A DNA stretch of 45,142 nucleotides, taken from Eubacteriales bacterium. Lineage in GTDB: Bacteria; Bacillota; Clostridia; Lachnospirales; Lachnospiraceae. The position numbers and the translations under genes are program-made. Of this stretch, positions 17,759 to 25,763 are shown in pieces. The stretch spans positions 1 to 45,142 of the forward strand of contig JAUNHA010000018.1 of assembly GCA_030524135.1 (NCBI GenBank). The letters run 5' to 3'. Each line of letters starts with the position of its first letter. Within the stretch, counting starts at the first letter, position 1. The notes beneath the pieces were generated by a model that was not told the DNA's origin, ran no database searches, and was given only the letters and a program-made list of their open reading frames with translations.

Positions 17759-17854
17759 AAAAATGTTTCAGTTCAAAGGAAAAACAATGCCCTTCTGAAG
17801 AAGATTTCAGCAGGAGCAGATACATCTGAAGAATATAGGAAAGGAAGGCAGAAA

Positions 17855-18436
17855 ATGGAAGAAAAGAAAACGGTTAAAAAAGCGGTCTGGAAGCCGGGCA
17901 CGATGGTGTACCCGTTGCCGGCGGTCATGGTAAGCTGTGCGGATAAAGCGGGAAATGCCAATATCCTGACAGTGGCATGGACGGGAACGATCTGCTCAGA
18001 GCCGCCAATGGCTTATATTTCGGTGCGTCCGGAGCGTTTCAGTCATCATATGATAGAAGAAACAGGGGAATTTGTCATTAACCTGACCACGGAAGCGCTG
18101 TGCGCAGCGACAGATTTTTGCGGAGTAAGAAGCGGAGCGAAGCTGGATAAATGGAAGGAATGCGGTCTCACAAAACAGCAGGGCAGCGTTGTGGCGGCGC
18201 CGCTGATCGCGGAAAGCCCGGTCAATATTGAGTGTAAGGTAACACAGGTGCTGAAGCTCGGTTCACACGATATGTTTATTGCGAAGGTAGAAGCAGTCGA
18301 TGTTGATGAGAGCTATATGGATGAAAAGGGACGCTTTGATATGGATCGCTGCGGACTGATCGCATATAATCATGGTGAATACCATCGTCTTGGCAGCCTG
18401 CTCGGTACCTTTGGATATACGGTAAAGAAAAAGTAA
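17855..18436 (+). CDS. Flavin reductase-like FMN-binding protein
   Basis: 193 residues with the split-barrel flavin reductase fold (DIM6/NTAB family): MVYPLPAVMVSCADKAGNANILTVAWTGTICSEPPM, ISVRPERFSHHMIEETGEFVINL and a C-terminal GLIAYNHGEYHRLG. The family binds FMN and typically reduces flavin or serves as an electron-transfer partner. RBS GGAAGG. The nitroreductase follows 19 bases later, so the pair may work on the same flavin redox chemistry (inference). Confidence 0.88.
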   Translation: MEEKKTVKKAVWKPGTMVYPLPAVMVSCADKAGNANILTVAWTGTICSEPPMAYISVRPERFSHHMIEETGEFVINLTTEALCAATDFCGVRSGAKLDKWKECGLTKQQGSVVAAPLIAESPVNIECKVTQVLKLGSHDMFIAKVEAVDVDESYMDEKGRFDMDRCGLIAYNHGEYHRLGSLLGTFGYTVKKK

Positions 18437-18455
18437 GCAAACGAGGAGAATGAAA

Positions 18456-18974
18456 ATGAACGAAGTGATCAATGCGATTTTAACGAGAAGAAGCTATCGT
18501 GCGTTTACGAAAGAAGCGGTAAAACGTGAAGATGTGGAAACCATTCTTGACTGCGCGCTGCATGCTGCAAGCGGAATGGGAAAGCAGACCTGGAAATTTA
18601 CGGCAGTGATAAACCGGGATAAGATTCAGAGGCTTGCGAAAGCGGTGGCAAAGGCGATCGGAAGAGATGAAAGCTACAACATGTATGATCCGGCAGTACT
18701 GGTGATCACTTCCAATGAGAAGGAGAGCAAGTACCGCGAGGTGGACAATGCCTGCGCGATGGAGAATATGTATCTCGCATCCGAGGCGCTTGGTCTTGGC
18801 TGCGTATGGATCAATCAGCTCCTTGGCTGCTATGACGATCCGGAAGTAAGATCGCTGCTTAGGGAGTTTGGTATTCCGGATGAGCATGGCGTTTATGGAT
18901 GTGCTGCAATTGGATATCCGGCAGAAACCCCGAAGGAAAAGGCGCGGATCGGACAGAAAGCGATCGTAGAATAA
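18456..18974 (+). CDS. Nitroreductase family protein
   Basis: FMN-dependent NAD(P)H oxidoreductase of 172 residues. Seen: AILTRRSYRAFTKEAVKREDVETIL at the start, ASGMGKQTWKF (normally QNWRF-like), MENMYLASEALGLGCVWINQL, and GVYGCAAIGYPAE at the end. The start at 18456 is preferred because GAGGAG ends one base before the alternative ATG at 18450 but seven bases before this one. Substrate unknown. Second gene of a two-gene operon. Confidence 0.88.
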   Translation: MNEVINAILTRRSYRAFTKEAVKREDVETILDCALHAASGMGKQTWKFTAVINRDKIQRLAKAVAKAIGRDESYNMYDPAVLVITSNEKESKYREVDNACAMENMYLASEALGLGCVWINQLLGCYDDPEVRSLLREFGIPDEHGVYGCAAIGYPAETPKEKARIGQKAIVE

Positions 18975-19033
18975 TTGTGGATTAATATAAGATGAGAGAA
19001 CGTTTTTTACGGATCCTTTTTTGAGGAGAGAAA

Positions 19034-19056
19034 AGGAGCTGCGCTTTGCAGCTCCT
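19034..19056 (+). other. Hairpin without a T-run
   Basis: AGGAGCTGC and GCAGCTCCT pair perfectly around a five-base loop. It lies between the nitroreductase stop and the stronger terminator at 19100; no T-run follows. Confidence 0.5.
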
Positions 19057-19099
19057 GAGCCCATATCAGGATTTATCTGATCTGATAAATACATTTTCG

Positions 19100-19128
19100 G
19101 GACGGCCCTTTGTGGTCGTCCTTGTTTT
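19100..19128 (+). terminator. Terminator of the flavin reductase/nitroreductase operon
   Basis: GGACGGCC (19100-19107) pairs with GGTCGTCC (19114-19121), one G-U pair. TTGTTTT follows. Confidence 0.78.
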
Positions 19129-19156
19129 ATGGGAAATGTCCAGATATCCTTCTTTA

Positions 19157-19957
19157 TCAGCCTCTCGCATTCGCCCTGTCTGCGAGATCCCCGAAGATCG
19201 GGGTCGCAAGACCAAAGCCGCCGGCTACAGCCATGATCTGACCGGTCGTGTATGCGGCGTCATCACTTGCAAAATAAACAACTGCGCCCGCGATCTCCTC
19301 CGGCAGTCCCATGCGCTTGATCGGCGTATGGCGCAGGAAGAAATTCTTGAAGTCTTCGGTCAGATTGTCCTTTACGGCATCTGTTGCGGTCATGCCCGGA
19401 AGCACCGCGTTGCAGCGGATGTTGTGACGCGCCTCCTGTACGGCGATGAGCTTTGTCAGATAGTTGATCGCGCCCTTGCTGGTGCCGTAGCCGATCTGGG
19501 AGATATCCGGAACCAGTCCGCCGATGGAGGAAATATTGATGATGCTTCCGCCGCCTGTTGTTTCCATGTGTTTAATAGCTGCCTGGCTTGTGATAAATAC
19601 GCTCTTTAAATTGATGCTGACCGTATCGATGAAAACGGACGGATCCGTATGTGCGATATCCAGATCTTTGCGCGGGTCTGAGGTGCCGAAGTTATTGACC
19701 AGTACGTCGATGCGGCCTTCATTTTTTACTACCTCTTCGACCATACTCACAAAGGTTTCTTCTTTTGTTGCGTCGCTGTATGCGTATTTTACGCGGTATC
19801 CCTTTTCGTTCAGTCCGTCCGCGATCTCTTTCGCACGCTCCAGATTGCGCGCGCCCATGTACACGATTGCACCTTCTTTTGCGCATGCCTCAACGCATGA
19901 AAGACCGATTCCTCTTGTTGATGCCGTAACCAGTACGACCTTATCCTGTAATCTCAT
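19157..19957 (-). CDS. SDR oxidoreductase, probable 7-alpha-hydroxysteroid dehydrogenase
   Basis: Classical short-chain dehydrogenase of 266 residues. Seen: cofactor motif TASTRGIG (11-18, Ala12 replacing the usual first Gly), NNFG (88-91), catalytic Ser144, Tyr157 and Lys161 (GYGTSKG), and RCNAVLPGMTATDA. Arg15 and Arg37 (MGARN) suggest NADP(H) preference. The start MRLQDKVVLVTASTRGIG, the VYMGARNLERA stretch and the end GGFGLATPIFGDL are, from memory, very close to the Clostridium scindens-type NADP-dependent 7-alpha-HSDH acting on cholic and chenodeoxycholic acid. The start at 19957 is set by GGAGG eight bases upstream. No other bile-acid genes are present; 3-oxoacyl reductase activity is the alternative. 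Confidence 0.72.
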   Translation of the reverse strand: MRLQDKVVLVTASTRGIGLSCVEACAKEGAIVYMGARNLERAKEIADGLNEKGYRVKYAYSDATKEETFVSMVEEVVKNEGRIDVLVNNFGTSDPRKDLDIAHTDPSVFIDTVSINLKSVFITSQAAIKHMETTGGGSIINISSIGGLVPDISQIGYGTSKGAINYLTKLIAVQEARHNIRCNAVLPGMTATDAVKDNLTEDFKNFFLRHTPIKRMGLPEEIAGAVVYFASDDAAYTTGQIMAVAGGFGLATPIFGDLADRANARG

Positions 19958-20332
19958 AAAATAAACCTCCAAAATTCCGCCGCGTTTTGCGGCATTTGCC
20001 ATTATTTCTATTTTTTCCGGGGCGCAGCCTCCTGCGCCCGAAGTGAATTATTTCCCTGCCTGGGAACATCATAACACAGCCTGATGAGGAATTCCATAAT
20101 AGGTAAAAGATTCACAACACCGTTAATGTTTTGACAAAAATAAACGAAAATCATCTCGTTAAAAAATAAATTTTTGTTGACATTTCCCATACTGCATTGC
20201 TAGAATAAAATTGTACTTAAAAAAATACAAAAAAAGGGAGCCGCCCCGGGGAAAAGGTTTGCGGGAGGGCTTTTAAGGGAAAACAATAAACATTTTTATC
20301 ATACGATACGGTATATCATCAGGAGGGAAAGC
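19958..20332. other. Divergent intergenic region, SDR and guanylate kinase-like genes
   Basis: 375 bases without a gene. It contains a minus-strand extended -10 for the SDR (TGTTATGAT, plus-strand bases 20068-20076) and the plus-strand promoter at 20177-20206. A G/C-rich hairpin (GGGCGCAG/CTGCGCCC, about 20020-20039) lies in the SDR leader. About 120 bases of leader precede the guanylate kinase-like gene, partly G/C-rich, with no riboswitch recognised. Confidence 0.6.
20177..20206 (+). promoter_or_regulatory. Promoter of the guanylate kinase-like gene
   Basis: Perfect TTGACA (20177-20182), 18-base spacer, TAGAAT (20201-20206). The implied leader is about 120 bases. Confidence 0.72.
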
Positions 20333-21010
20333 ATGAAGAAAGAGTATTTGGACAGAATAGCGGAGCATGGACAGCTGATCGTTGTATCGGGACCGAGCGG
20401 CGCAGGAAAGCAGACGGTTATTCAGAAGTATCTGAAGGAGCATCCGAGGGCGTGCACCTGCGTTTCAGCTACGACGAGAGAGCCGAGACCGGGAGAGACG
20501 GACGGTAAGGAGCACTATTTTGTTTCGCTGATCGAGTTTGAGCGTATGATCAGAACCGGCAAGATGCTGGAGTATTCCTATATTGACAAGGCGGGATACG
20601 GCACGCCGAAGGAAGCCGTGGACGAGGCAAGGGCAAAGGGCAAGAATGTAATTCTCGACCTCGATGCAGTGGGCGCGATGCGCGTGCGTACGATCTGCCC
20701 GGATGCAACGCTCGTATTTATTCTGCCGCCGTCATGGGAGGAGCTTGAGAAGCGCCTGACGAAGAGCGGACGCTATGATGAAGAAAAGATCGCGCAGCTT
20801 CTGGATATGGCGGAGGAGGAGATTGCCTGTGCAAATCTCTACGATTACATTATTATCAATGAAGACGTGGATAAGGCGGTCAGCCGTTTTGCGCAGATCG
20901 TGCACGGGCACCGTTACAGCCGCAACAGCATGCAGGGCTTCCTTGACAGCTATATTAAGGGCGAGATCAAGGAGCGCAACAAGGAGGTTGCAGGCGCGCT
21001 GAATTCCTGA
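20333..21010 (+). CDS. Guanylate kinase-like protein
   Basis: 225 residues with a guanylate kinase fold. P-loop GPSGAGKQT (20-28), GMP-binding SATTREPRPGETDGKEHYFV, KMLEYSYIDKAGYGTPKEAV and VILDLDAVGA are all recognisable. Differences from housekeeping Gmk: Gln27 in place of the usual Gly or Ser after the P-loop lysine, EYSYIDKAGYGTP instead of an EYA-N-YYGTP type stretch, and a charged C-terminal tail. It stands alone rather than beside rpoZ. Likely GMP phosphorylation to GDP, but it may be a paralogue. RBS AGGAGGG. Confidence 0.8.
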   Translation: MKKEYLDRIAEHGQLIVVSGPSGAGKQTVIQKYLKEHPRACTCVSATTREPRPGETDGKEHYFVSLIEFERMIRTGKMLEYSYIDKAGYGTPKEAVDEARAKGKNVILDLDAVGAMRVRTICPDATLVFILPPSWEELEKRLTKSGRYDEEKIAQLLDMAEEEIACANLYDYIIINEDVDKAVSRFAQIVHGHRYSRNSMQGFLDSYIKGEIKERNKEVAGALNS

Positions 21011-21023
21011 TTCTGAAAGCTTG

Positions 21024-21047
21024 CCGGCAGACAGACCGGCAGACAGT
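21024..21047. repeat. 12-base tandem repeat
   Basis: CCGGCAGACAGA followed directly by CCGGCAGACAGT, just after the guanylate kinase-like stop. The same CAGACAG word recurs at 21100-21106 in the terminator stem. Confidence 0.6.
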
Positions 21048-21085
21048 CTGAAGATTTGTGATAACAAATATATGTAATATAAAAG

Positions 21086-21141
21086 ATGCGGATCCGCGGC
21101 AGACAGATTGAGATGCACTGTTTGCCGGGATCCGTATTTTT
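21086..21141. terminator. Long bidirectional terminator
   Basis: Bases 21086-21106 and 21118-21137 form a stem of about 20 pairs with one bulge and a few G-U pairs, around GGATCC. TTTTT follows on the plus strand and a CTTTTATAT tract on the minus strand. It separates the converging guanylate kinase-like and phosphoesterase genes. Confidence 0.82.
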
Positions 21142-21164
21142 GCATTTGATAAAACTGAATAGAA

Positions 21165-22031
21165 CTACTTCGGGCAGACACAGCTGTCCCCGCAGCGGAT
21201 CTCTCCGAGATGTTTTCCTGTGGAAAAAGTCCGGTTTCGTACCTCGCTGATGTGGAGCGCTTTGCCTTCGAGGCGGTAAAAGCTGTATCCGAAGACCTCC
21301 TCAAAGCGGACGATACCGCCGGAAATATTTTCCCCGCGGAACGAGAGACTTGCCGTTGTGTAATAGGGATGATCCGCAAATATGTCAGCAAAATGGTAAT
21401 GCGTATGTCCGGTGAGCGTGCAGATGAGCGGCGCGTTTTTTAAAAGATCCGTAAGACGCGCGTCATAGCTCACGGAAGGCGTGGCATGCTGCCGCGGCAG
21501 CAGATGATGATGCGTCATAAAGATAAAAGGTTTCTTCCCGTTTTTTATGATCGTATCAGAAAGCCAGTCAAGCCGCGCGCTGTCGATCAGGCCGTTTGGA
21601 CAGCCTTCCCGGCTGCTGTCAAAGCTGATTACGGCAAAGCTGCCGAGATCCGTATATGTGTGCCAGGGAGCGGATAAGTTCTGTTCAGAAATTCCGTCTG
21701 TATCTGAAAAAGTATGATCTGAACAGCCTGACCATCCCCTGCGAAATGCCTCCTTACAGTCATGATTCCCGAGCGTAACGAGGAGCGGCGTATCGCCGAA
21801 AAGCTCTGTGAGTTTCTGTTTCAGAAGGCGGTAATCCTCAGGATCACCGTCTTCTGTCAGATCCCCGGAGATCAGAACAAGATCAGGCGAAAGCTCTTTC
21901 TTTGCAGCATCTGCACAGGCAGTCAGGGACAGAAGCGGGTTCTGCATCGCGTAAAGCGTACCGGCATATCCGTGATCTGCGGCAGGGTAGCTGCGCCGGA
22001 AGTGGATATCGGAAAGGTGAAGAATATTCAT
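21165..22031 (-). CDS. Calcineurin-type metallophosphoesterase
   Basis: Cytoplasmic phosphoesterase of 288 residues without a signal peptide. Metal-binding motifs in order: DIH (near residue 8), GDLTEDG, GNHDC, THHH and GHTHYH. The set is close to class III cyclic-nucleotide phosphodiesterases (CpdA/Icc type), but phosphodiester or phosphomonoester specificity cannot be read from sequence. It begins 13 bases after phnE, with its RBS (AAGGAA) at the phnE stop, so it is the last gene of the phn-type operon. A role in releasing phosphate from the imported compound is the simplest inference. Confidence 0.85.
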   Translation of the reverse strand: MNILHLSDIHFRRSYPAADHGYAGTLYAMQNPLLSLTACADAAKKELSPDLVLISGDLTEDGDPEDYRLLKQKLTELFGDTPLLVTLGNHDCKEAFRRGWSGCSDHTFSDTDGISEQNLSAPWHTYTDLGSFAVISFDSSREGCPNGLIDSARLDWLSDTIIKNGKKPFIFMTHHHLLPRQHATPSVSYDARLTDLLKNAPLICTLTGHTHYHFADIFADHPYYTTASLSFRGENISGGIVRFEEVFGYSFYRLEGKALHISEVRNRTFSTGKHLGEIRCGDSCVCPK

Positions 22032-22044
22032 AAGCCGTCGTTCC

Positions 22045-22857
22045 TTAGCGCAGTTTTTTACGAATCAGTCCGGTCAGCGTATCGATGACAAAGACAGTCA
22101 GGACAACGCCGAGCAGGATGATGCTGACCTGATCCCAGTTTCTCGCCTGAATCGCAAAGATCAGCGGCGCGCCGATGCCGCCCGCGCCGACGAGACCGAG
22201 CGTGGAAGCACTTCTGACTGCGATTTCAAAATGGTTTAAAGACAGAGAGCTGTAGATCGGAAGGAGCTGGGGAACTCTGGCAAAAAACATGGTCTGCCAG
22301 AAGCCTGCGCCGACCGCATGCATGGCTTCGACCGGCGTTTCATCCATGGCTTCCATCTCTTCCGTATACAGCTTTCCGAGCATGCCGATCTGGTGCACGC
22401 CGATCGCAAGCGCTCCGGCAAACGGTCCCGGACCTACGACCTTGACAAAGATAATGGCATAAACGAGCTCCGGGAAGGCGCGCAGGACATTGCAGACAAA
22501 CTTTCCGATACGTGCGACTAATGGGCAGCTTCTCCAGAGATTGGAGGCAGAGAGCAGCGTGACCGGAAGCGCAAGTATCGTAGCAATGGCGGTACCGAGA
22601 AACGCGATACCGATCGTAAGCAGCAGAAGGCTCGCAAGATCCTCTCCGCTGCCGTCGTAGACGAAGCTCCATTTCGGTTTCATCAGGCCGCGCAGAACCT
22701 CAAGGCCCATCTGCGGGGAAAAGGCTGCAAGACCGGAGTAATCGATCCCTGCGGCGCACCAGAGGATAATGAGCAAAATAACAGCCGCCGCAAGAAAACG
22801 CTGTGTGTGCTGCTTCCGGAATGCCGCGGAAGCGGCGGTTTCGTTGGAGTTGTTCAT
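22045..22857 (-). CDS. phnE: Phosphonate-type ABC transporter permease PhnE (second)
   Basis: Membrane permease of 270 residues with about six helices. Its EAA-type loop is ETPVEAMHAVGAGFWQTMFFARVPQLLP, followed by the PhnE-typical STLGLVGAGGIGAPL. It overlaps the upstream phnE by four bases. Two PhnE proteins presumably form a heterodimeric channel. Confidence 0.92.
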   Translation of the reverse strand: MNNSNETAASAAFRKQHTQRFLAAAVILLIILWCAAGIDYSGLAAFSPQMGLEVLRGLMKPKWSFVYDGSGEDLASLLLLTIGIAFLGTAIATILALPVTLLSASNLWRSCPLVARIGKFVCNVLRAFPELVYAIIFVKVVGPGPFAGALAIGVHQIGMLGKLYTEEMEAMDETPVEAMHAVGAGFWQTMFFARVPQLLPIYSSLSLNHFEIAVRSASTLGLVGAGGIGAPLIFAIQARNWDQVSIILLGVVLTVFVIDTLTGLIRKKLR

Positions 22858-23633
22858 GCAAGCCTCCTTCTGATCGCTTCGCTGATGCTGTCAACGACCG
22901 CAACCACGACCAGGATCGTCAGAATGATAATGGAAACACGTTCATACTGGAACAGAGCCAGAGAGGAATTGAGGATCACGCCGATACCGCCTGCGCCGAC
23001 ATAGCCGAGTACGGTGGAAGCGCGCACATTGACCTCGAGCGCATAGAAGGTATAGCTTGCGATCTGCACGATCACCTGCGGCGCGATCGACCAGAATGCG
23101 ATCTGGATCTTATTTGCACCTACGGATTCTGCGGCTTCGATCGGACCGTAGTCGATGGTCTCGATCGCTTCATAGATGAGCTGGGAGACCATGCCGAAGG
23201 TGAAAATGGCGATCGTCAGCACGCCGGTCACCTCGCCGATGCCGATGATCGCTACCATGAGCGCGGCAAGCAGCAGGTTCGGAATCGTGCGGATGATATC
23301 GAGCAGAAAACGTATGATTGCTGTTAATACATGATTACGCGTAACGACATGTGTTGCCAGAAACGCAAACGGGACGGCGAAGATCATGCCAAGCACCGTT
23401 CCGGTGACGGACATCTGAAGCGTTTTTACGAGCGGACCCCAGAGCTTTGGAAGATAGGAAAAATCCGGGTGGAGCAGCCTGCTTAAAAATACGCCTATCT
23501 GATCTGCTCCGGAGATAACTTCGGAAAAATCCGCGTCCGTAACCGAGATGCTTCCATACAGACAGAGAAGCAAAATGAGGACAAGGAACAGGTGCTTATA
23601 CCAGCTATAGTGAATTGTATCCTGCAGCTTCAT
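22854..23633 (-). CDS. phnE: Phosphonate-type ABC transporter permease PhnE (first)
   Basis: Membrane permease of 259 residues. Loop GPIEAAESVGANKIQIAFWSIAPQV and ASTVLGYVGAGGIGVIL are clear PhnE signatures. It overlaps phnC by four bases and the second phnE by four bases. It is only distantly similar to its partner, as expected for a heterodimer. Confidence 0.92.
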   Translation of the reverse strand: MKLQDTIHYSWYKHLFLVLILLLCLYGSISVTDADFSEVISGADQIGVFLSRLLHPDFSYLPKLWGPLVKTLQMSVTGTVLGMIFAVPFAFLATHVVTRNHVLTAIIRFLLDIIRTIPNLLLAALMVAIIGIGEVTGVLTIAIFTFGMVSQLIYEAIETIDYGPIEAAESVGANKIQIAFWSIAPQVIVQIASYTFYALEVNVRASTVLGYVGAGGIGVILNSSLALFQYERVSIIILTILVVVAVVDSISEAIRRRLA

Positions 23634-24397
23634 AGCTTCGCCTCCGCCTGTTCTGCGGAAAATGATTTTCCATAGATACGGATCAGCTCCTCTTCGGTAA
23701 GCTCCTCCGGTGTTCCGTCAAACACGATGCGTCCGCTCTTCATGGCGATCACGCGGGTCGAAAATTCCTTTGCGAGCTCGACGGAGTGAATATTGACGAT
23801 GACGGTTTTCCCGAGCCTGCGGTTGATATCCTGTAGATCACTAAGGATCTTGCGGGAGGTTACCGGGTCGAGGGAGGCAACCGGCTCATCGGCGAGGATG
23901 ATATCCGCCTGCTGCACGAGGGTGCGTGCGATGGAAACGCGCTGCTGCTGACCGCCGGAAAGCTCGTCGCTGCGCGTATGAAGCTTATCGGAAAGACCGA
24001 CCTGTTCGAGCGCCTCAACGGTGCGCTGATAATCTTCTTTTGAAAACAGACCGAGAATACTCTTGATCGTGGAATAATATCCGAGCCTTCCGGACAGGAC
24101 GTTCATCTGGACCGTGCTGCGTTTTACCAGATTGAAGTTCTGGGAAATCATACAGATATGACGCCGGATCTTCCGAAGCTCGCTTTTTCCGGCTTTGGTA
24201 ATAGAAGTTCCGTTGACCGTGATATTCCCGGAGGTGACGTCGATCAGTCTGTTGATCGAGCGGAGCAGGGTGGATTTTCCTGCGCCGGATAATCCGATGA
24301 TAGAGACAAACTCACCGTCGTTGATGCACAGATTGACGTCCTCGAGACCCTTGACGCCGTTGCTGTATACTTTCGTAATATGTTCAAATGAAATCAT
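23630..24397 (-). CDS. phnC: Phosphonate-type ABC transporter ATPase PhnC
   Basis: 255-residue ATPase energising the PhnE pair. Walker A GLSGAGKST, signature [16 protein letters not shown], Walker B IILADEPVASLD and switch HSVELA are visible. The start at 24397 follows AGAGGA; the longer open frame upstream runs through the intercistronic hairpin and is not family-like. The PhnC-typical NLVKRSTVQMNVLSGRLG stretch is present. Confidence 0.94.
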   Translation of the reverse strand: MISFEHITKVYSNGVKGLEDVNLCINDGEFVSIIGLSGAGKSTLLRSINRLIDVTSGNITVNGTSITKAGKSELRKIRRHICMISQNFNLVKRSTVQMNVLSGRLGYYSTIKSILGLFSKEDYQRTVEALEQVGLSDKLHTRSDELSGGQQQRVSIARTLVQQADIILADEPVASLDPVTSRKILSDLQDINRRLGKTVIVNIHSVELAKEFSTRVIAMKSGRIVFDGTPEELTEEELIRIYGKSFSAEQAEAKL

Positions 24398-24448
24398 ATA
24401 TATGTCCTCTGCTGTGCTGCTGAAGTCTGAAAAACTGCAAAAGGCCTG

Positions 24449-24485
24449 AAAAGGCCGCGGCCTGCCGGAACAGGAAACCGCGGCC
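24449..24485 (-). terminator. Leaky terminator/stabiliser between phnD and phnC
   Basis: On the minus strand, GGCCGCGG and CCGCGGCC (24478-24485 and 24453-24460 on plus coordinates) pair perfectly and TTTT follows. Probably limits phnCEE expression relative to the binding protein (inference). Confidence 0.75.
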
Positions 24486-24494
24486 GGGGAAATA

Positions 24495-25487
24495 TTATTC
24501 TGCTGCCTTTTCCGTGTAAGCCTTGATCGTGTCGTAAGCGGATTCCTCTGCTTCCACATATCCCTTGTGACCCCACAGCGCCATCGCTTCCTGACCTTCC
24601 TCATCATTCGGCATGTTCAGGAACACCTCTTTTACCTTTTCCTGAAGCGCCTCATCCATGGACGGCTGTACCGCGATCGCGTCGTTCGGGATATCTCCCT
24701 TTGTCAGATAGAGCACGCGAAGCTCTTTCATAAGATCATGTCCCTCAAACTTGGAAGCGAATACGTTTCTTGCGCCCTCAAAAACAAAGCAGGCATCCTG
24801 CTGACCGTTCAGGACAGAGGTCATCTCACTTGGGATATCGTTGACGGTCGTAAGCGTGCAGTCAACGGTCGGATCAATGCCGGCATCCTTCAGCTCAGCG
24901 ACCGGATAGATATAGCCGCTCGCGGAATTCGGGCTTAGTGTCGCGATCTTTTTGCCCTTTAAGTCAGTCAGGCTCTGCATGTCGCTGTCAGCCCTTACGA
25001 GTACCTCTCCCTTGAAGGTGCCGCTGAGTTGACCCTCGAGCGGAAGTCCTGTCTCACGGTCATAAGCGCCGAGCTGAGAGGTAAGAAGTGCCTTTGCAGC
25101 GCCCATATCTCTTGCCTGTACGTAAGCTGCCGGAGGCATGATGCCGATATCGACCTTTCCGGAAGCCATGGCCTCTACGATCGTGGAGTAATCAGTCGCC
25201 AGAGTGACGTTGACGGTCGTGCCGAGCTTTTCGGACAGATAGTCTGCAAACGGCTTTGCCTTTGCCTGCATGGAGCCGTCGTTGTTGGTCGGTACGAACT
25301 GTACGTTAAGCTCGCCGATCTCCGCGGTCGTGCTGTCAGCGGAAGCGTCTGCCGCCTGGGAAGCTGCGGTTGTTTCTGCTGCTGCAGCCTGTGTTGTGCT
25401 CTCGGAAGACGAGCTTCCGCAGCCTGTTACTGCGGCCATCATCATTCCGATGATCGCCATGCCTGCCAATAATCCGTTACGTTTCAT
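24495..25487 (-). CDS. phnD: Phosphonate/phosphite-type binding lipoprotein PhnD
   Basis: Binding lipoprotein of 330 residues. Signal peptide with lipobox AVTGC (Cys23), then a Ser/Thr/Ala-rich linker to about 55. The mature PhnD-like domain has VQFVPTNNDGSMQAKAKPFADYLSEKLG, TDYSTIVEAMASGKVDIGIMPPAAYV, and a substrate-phosphoryl loop of the SPNSASGYIYP type. Ligands in this family include phosphonates, phosphite and phosphate esters; the exact one is unknown. First gene of phnD-C-E-E-phosphoesterase. Confidence 0.92.
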   Translation of the reverse strand: MKRNGLLAGMAIIGMMMAAVTGCGSSSSESTTQAAAAETTAASQAADASADSTTAEIGELNVQFVPTNNDGSMQAKAKPFADYLSEKLGTTVNVTLATDYSTIVEAMASGKVDIGIMPPAAYVQARDMGAAKALLTSQLGAYDRETGLPLEGQLSGTFKGEVLVRADSDMQSLTDLKGKKIATLSPNSASGYIYPVAELKDAGIDPTVDCTLTTVNDIPSEMTSVLNGQQDACFVFEGARNVFASKFEGHDLMKELRVLYLTKGDIPNDAIAVQPSMDEALQEKVKEVFLNMPNDEEGQEAMALWGHKGYVEAEESAYDTIKAYTEKAAE

Positions 25488-25500
25488 AGATACTCTCCTT

Positions 25501-25555
25501 TTGATATAATTGTGTTCTTATACCGCGCATATCAATGCCATGACAAACATATCAA
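25501..25555 (-). promoter_or_regulatory. phnD promoter with repeated ATATCAA half-sites
   Basis: On the minus strand: TTGTCA (25546-25541), 18 bases, TATAAG (25522-25517). CATATCAA occurs twice in the same orientation, at 25528-25535 (inside the spacer) and 25548-25555 (just upstream of -35), exactly 20 bases apart. An inverted copy, TTGATAT, lies at 25501-25507. TTGAT is the classic Fnr half-site, fitting the adjacent Crp/Fnr gene (inference). Confidence 0.58.
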
Positions 25556-25640
25556 GTTCGGGAGTGACGGACAATGACCTATGTCACATTTTACAGTCTT
25601 CTTACAGAAAAAACACATAAGGATCAGTAGATTTCCGAGA

Positions 25641-25669
25641 TTGTACGTGCCAAACCCCTGTGCTACAAT
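25641..25669 (+). promoter_or_regulatory. Promoter of the Crp/Fnr regulator gene
   Basis: TTGTAC (25641-25646), 17 bases, TACAAT (25664-25669). It places the transcript start near 25676 and so excludes the earlier in-frame ATG at 25581. Confidence 0.72.
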
Positions 25670-25763
25670 AAAACACAACGAGAACCTCATTAAACGCGAA
25701 ACGCGCGGGAGCGCGAAAGAAACCGACGAGCCGGGTCCAACGGGCGAAGGGGATGGTGCCGCG

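Larger units (their letters stand above)
17516..17854. other. Divergent intergenic region, rhodanese and flavin reductase genes
   Basis: 339 bases without a gene. It contains a near-consensus minus-strand promoter (17599-17627) and an extended -10 element on the plus strand (17750-17758). No further structure was found. Confidence 0.7.

Noticed and set aside
19034-19056. Terminator for the nitroreductase gene
   Set aside because: A perfect stem but no T-run; the structure at 19100-19128 is the better terminator.
25581-25763. Longer N-terminus for the Crp/Fnr regulator (ATG at 25581)
   Set aside because: A good promoter (25641-25669) lies inside this stretch, so transcription starts downstream of it.
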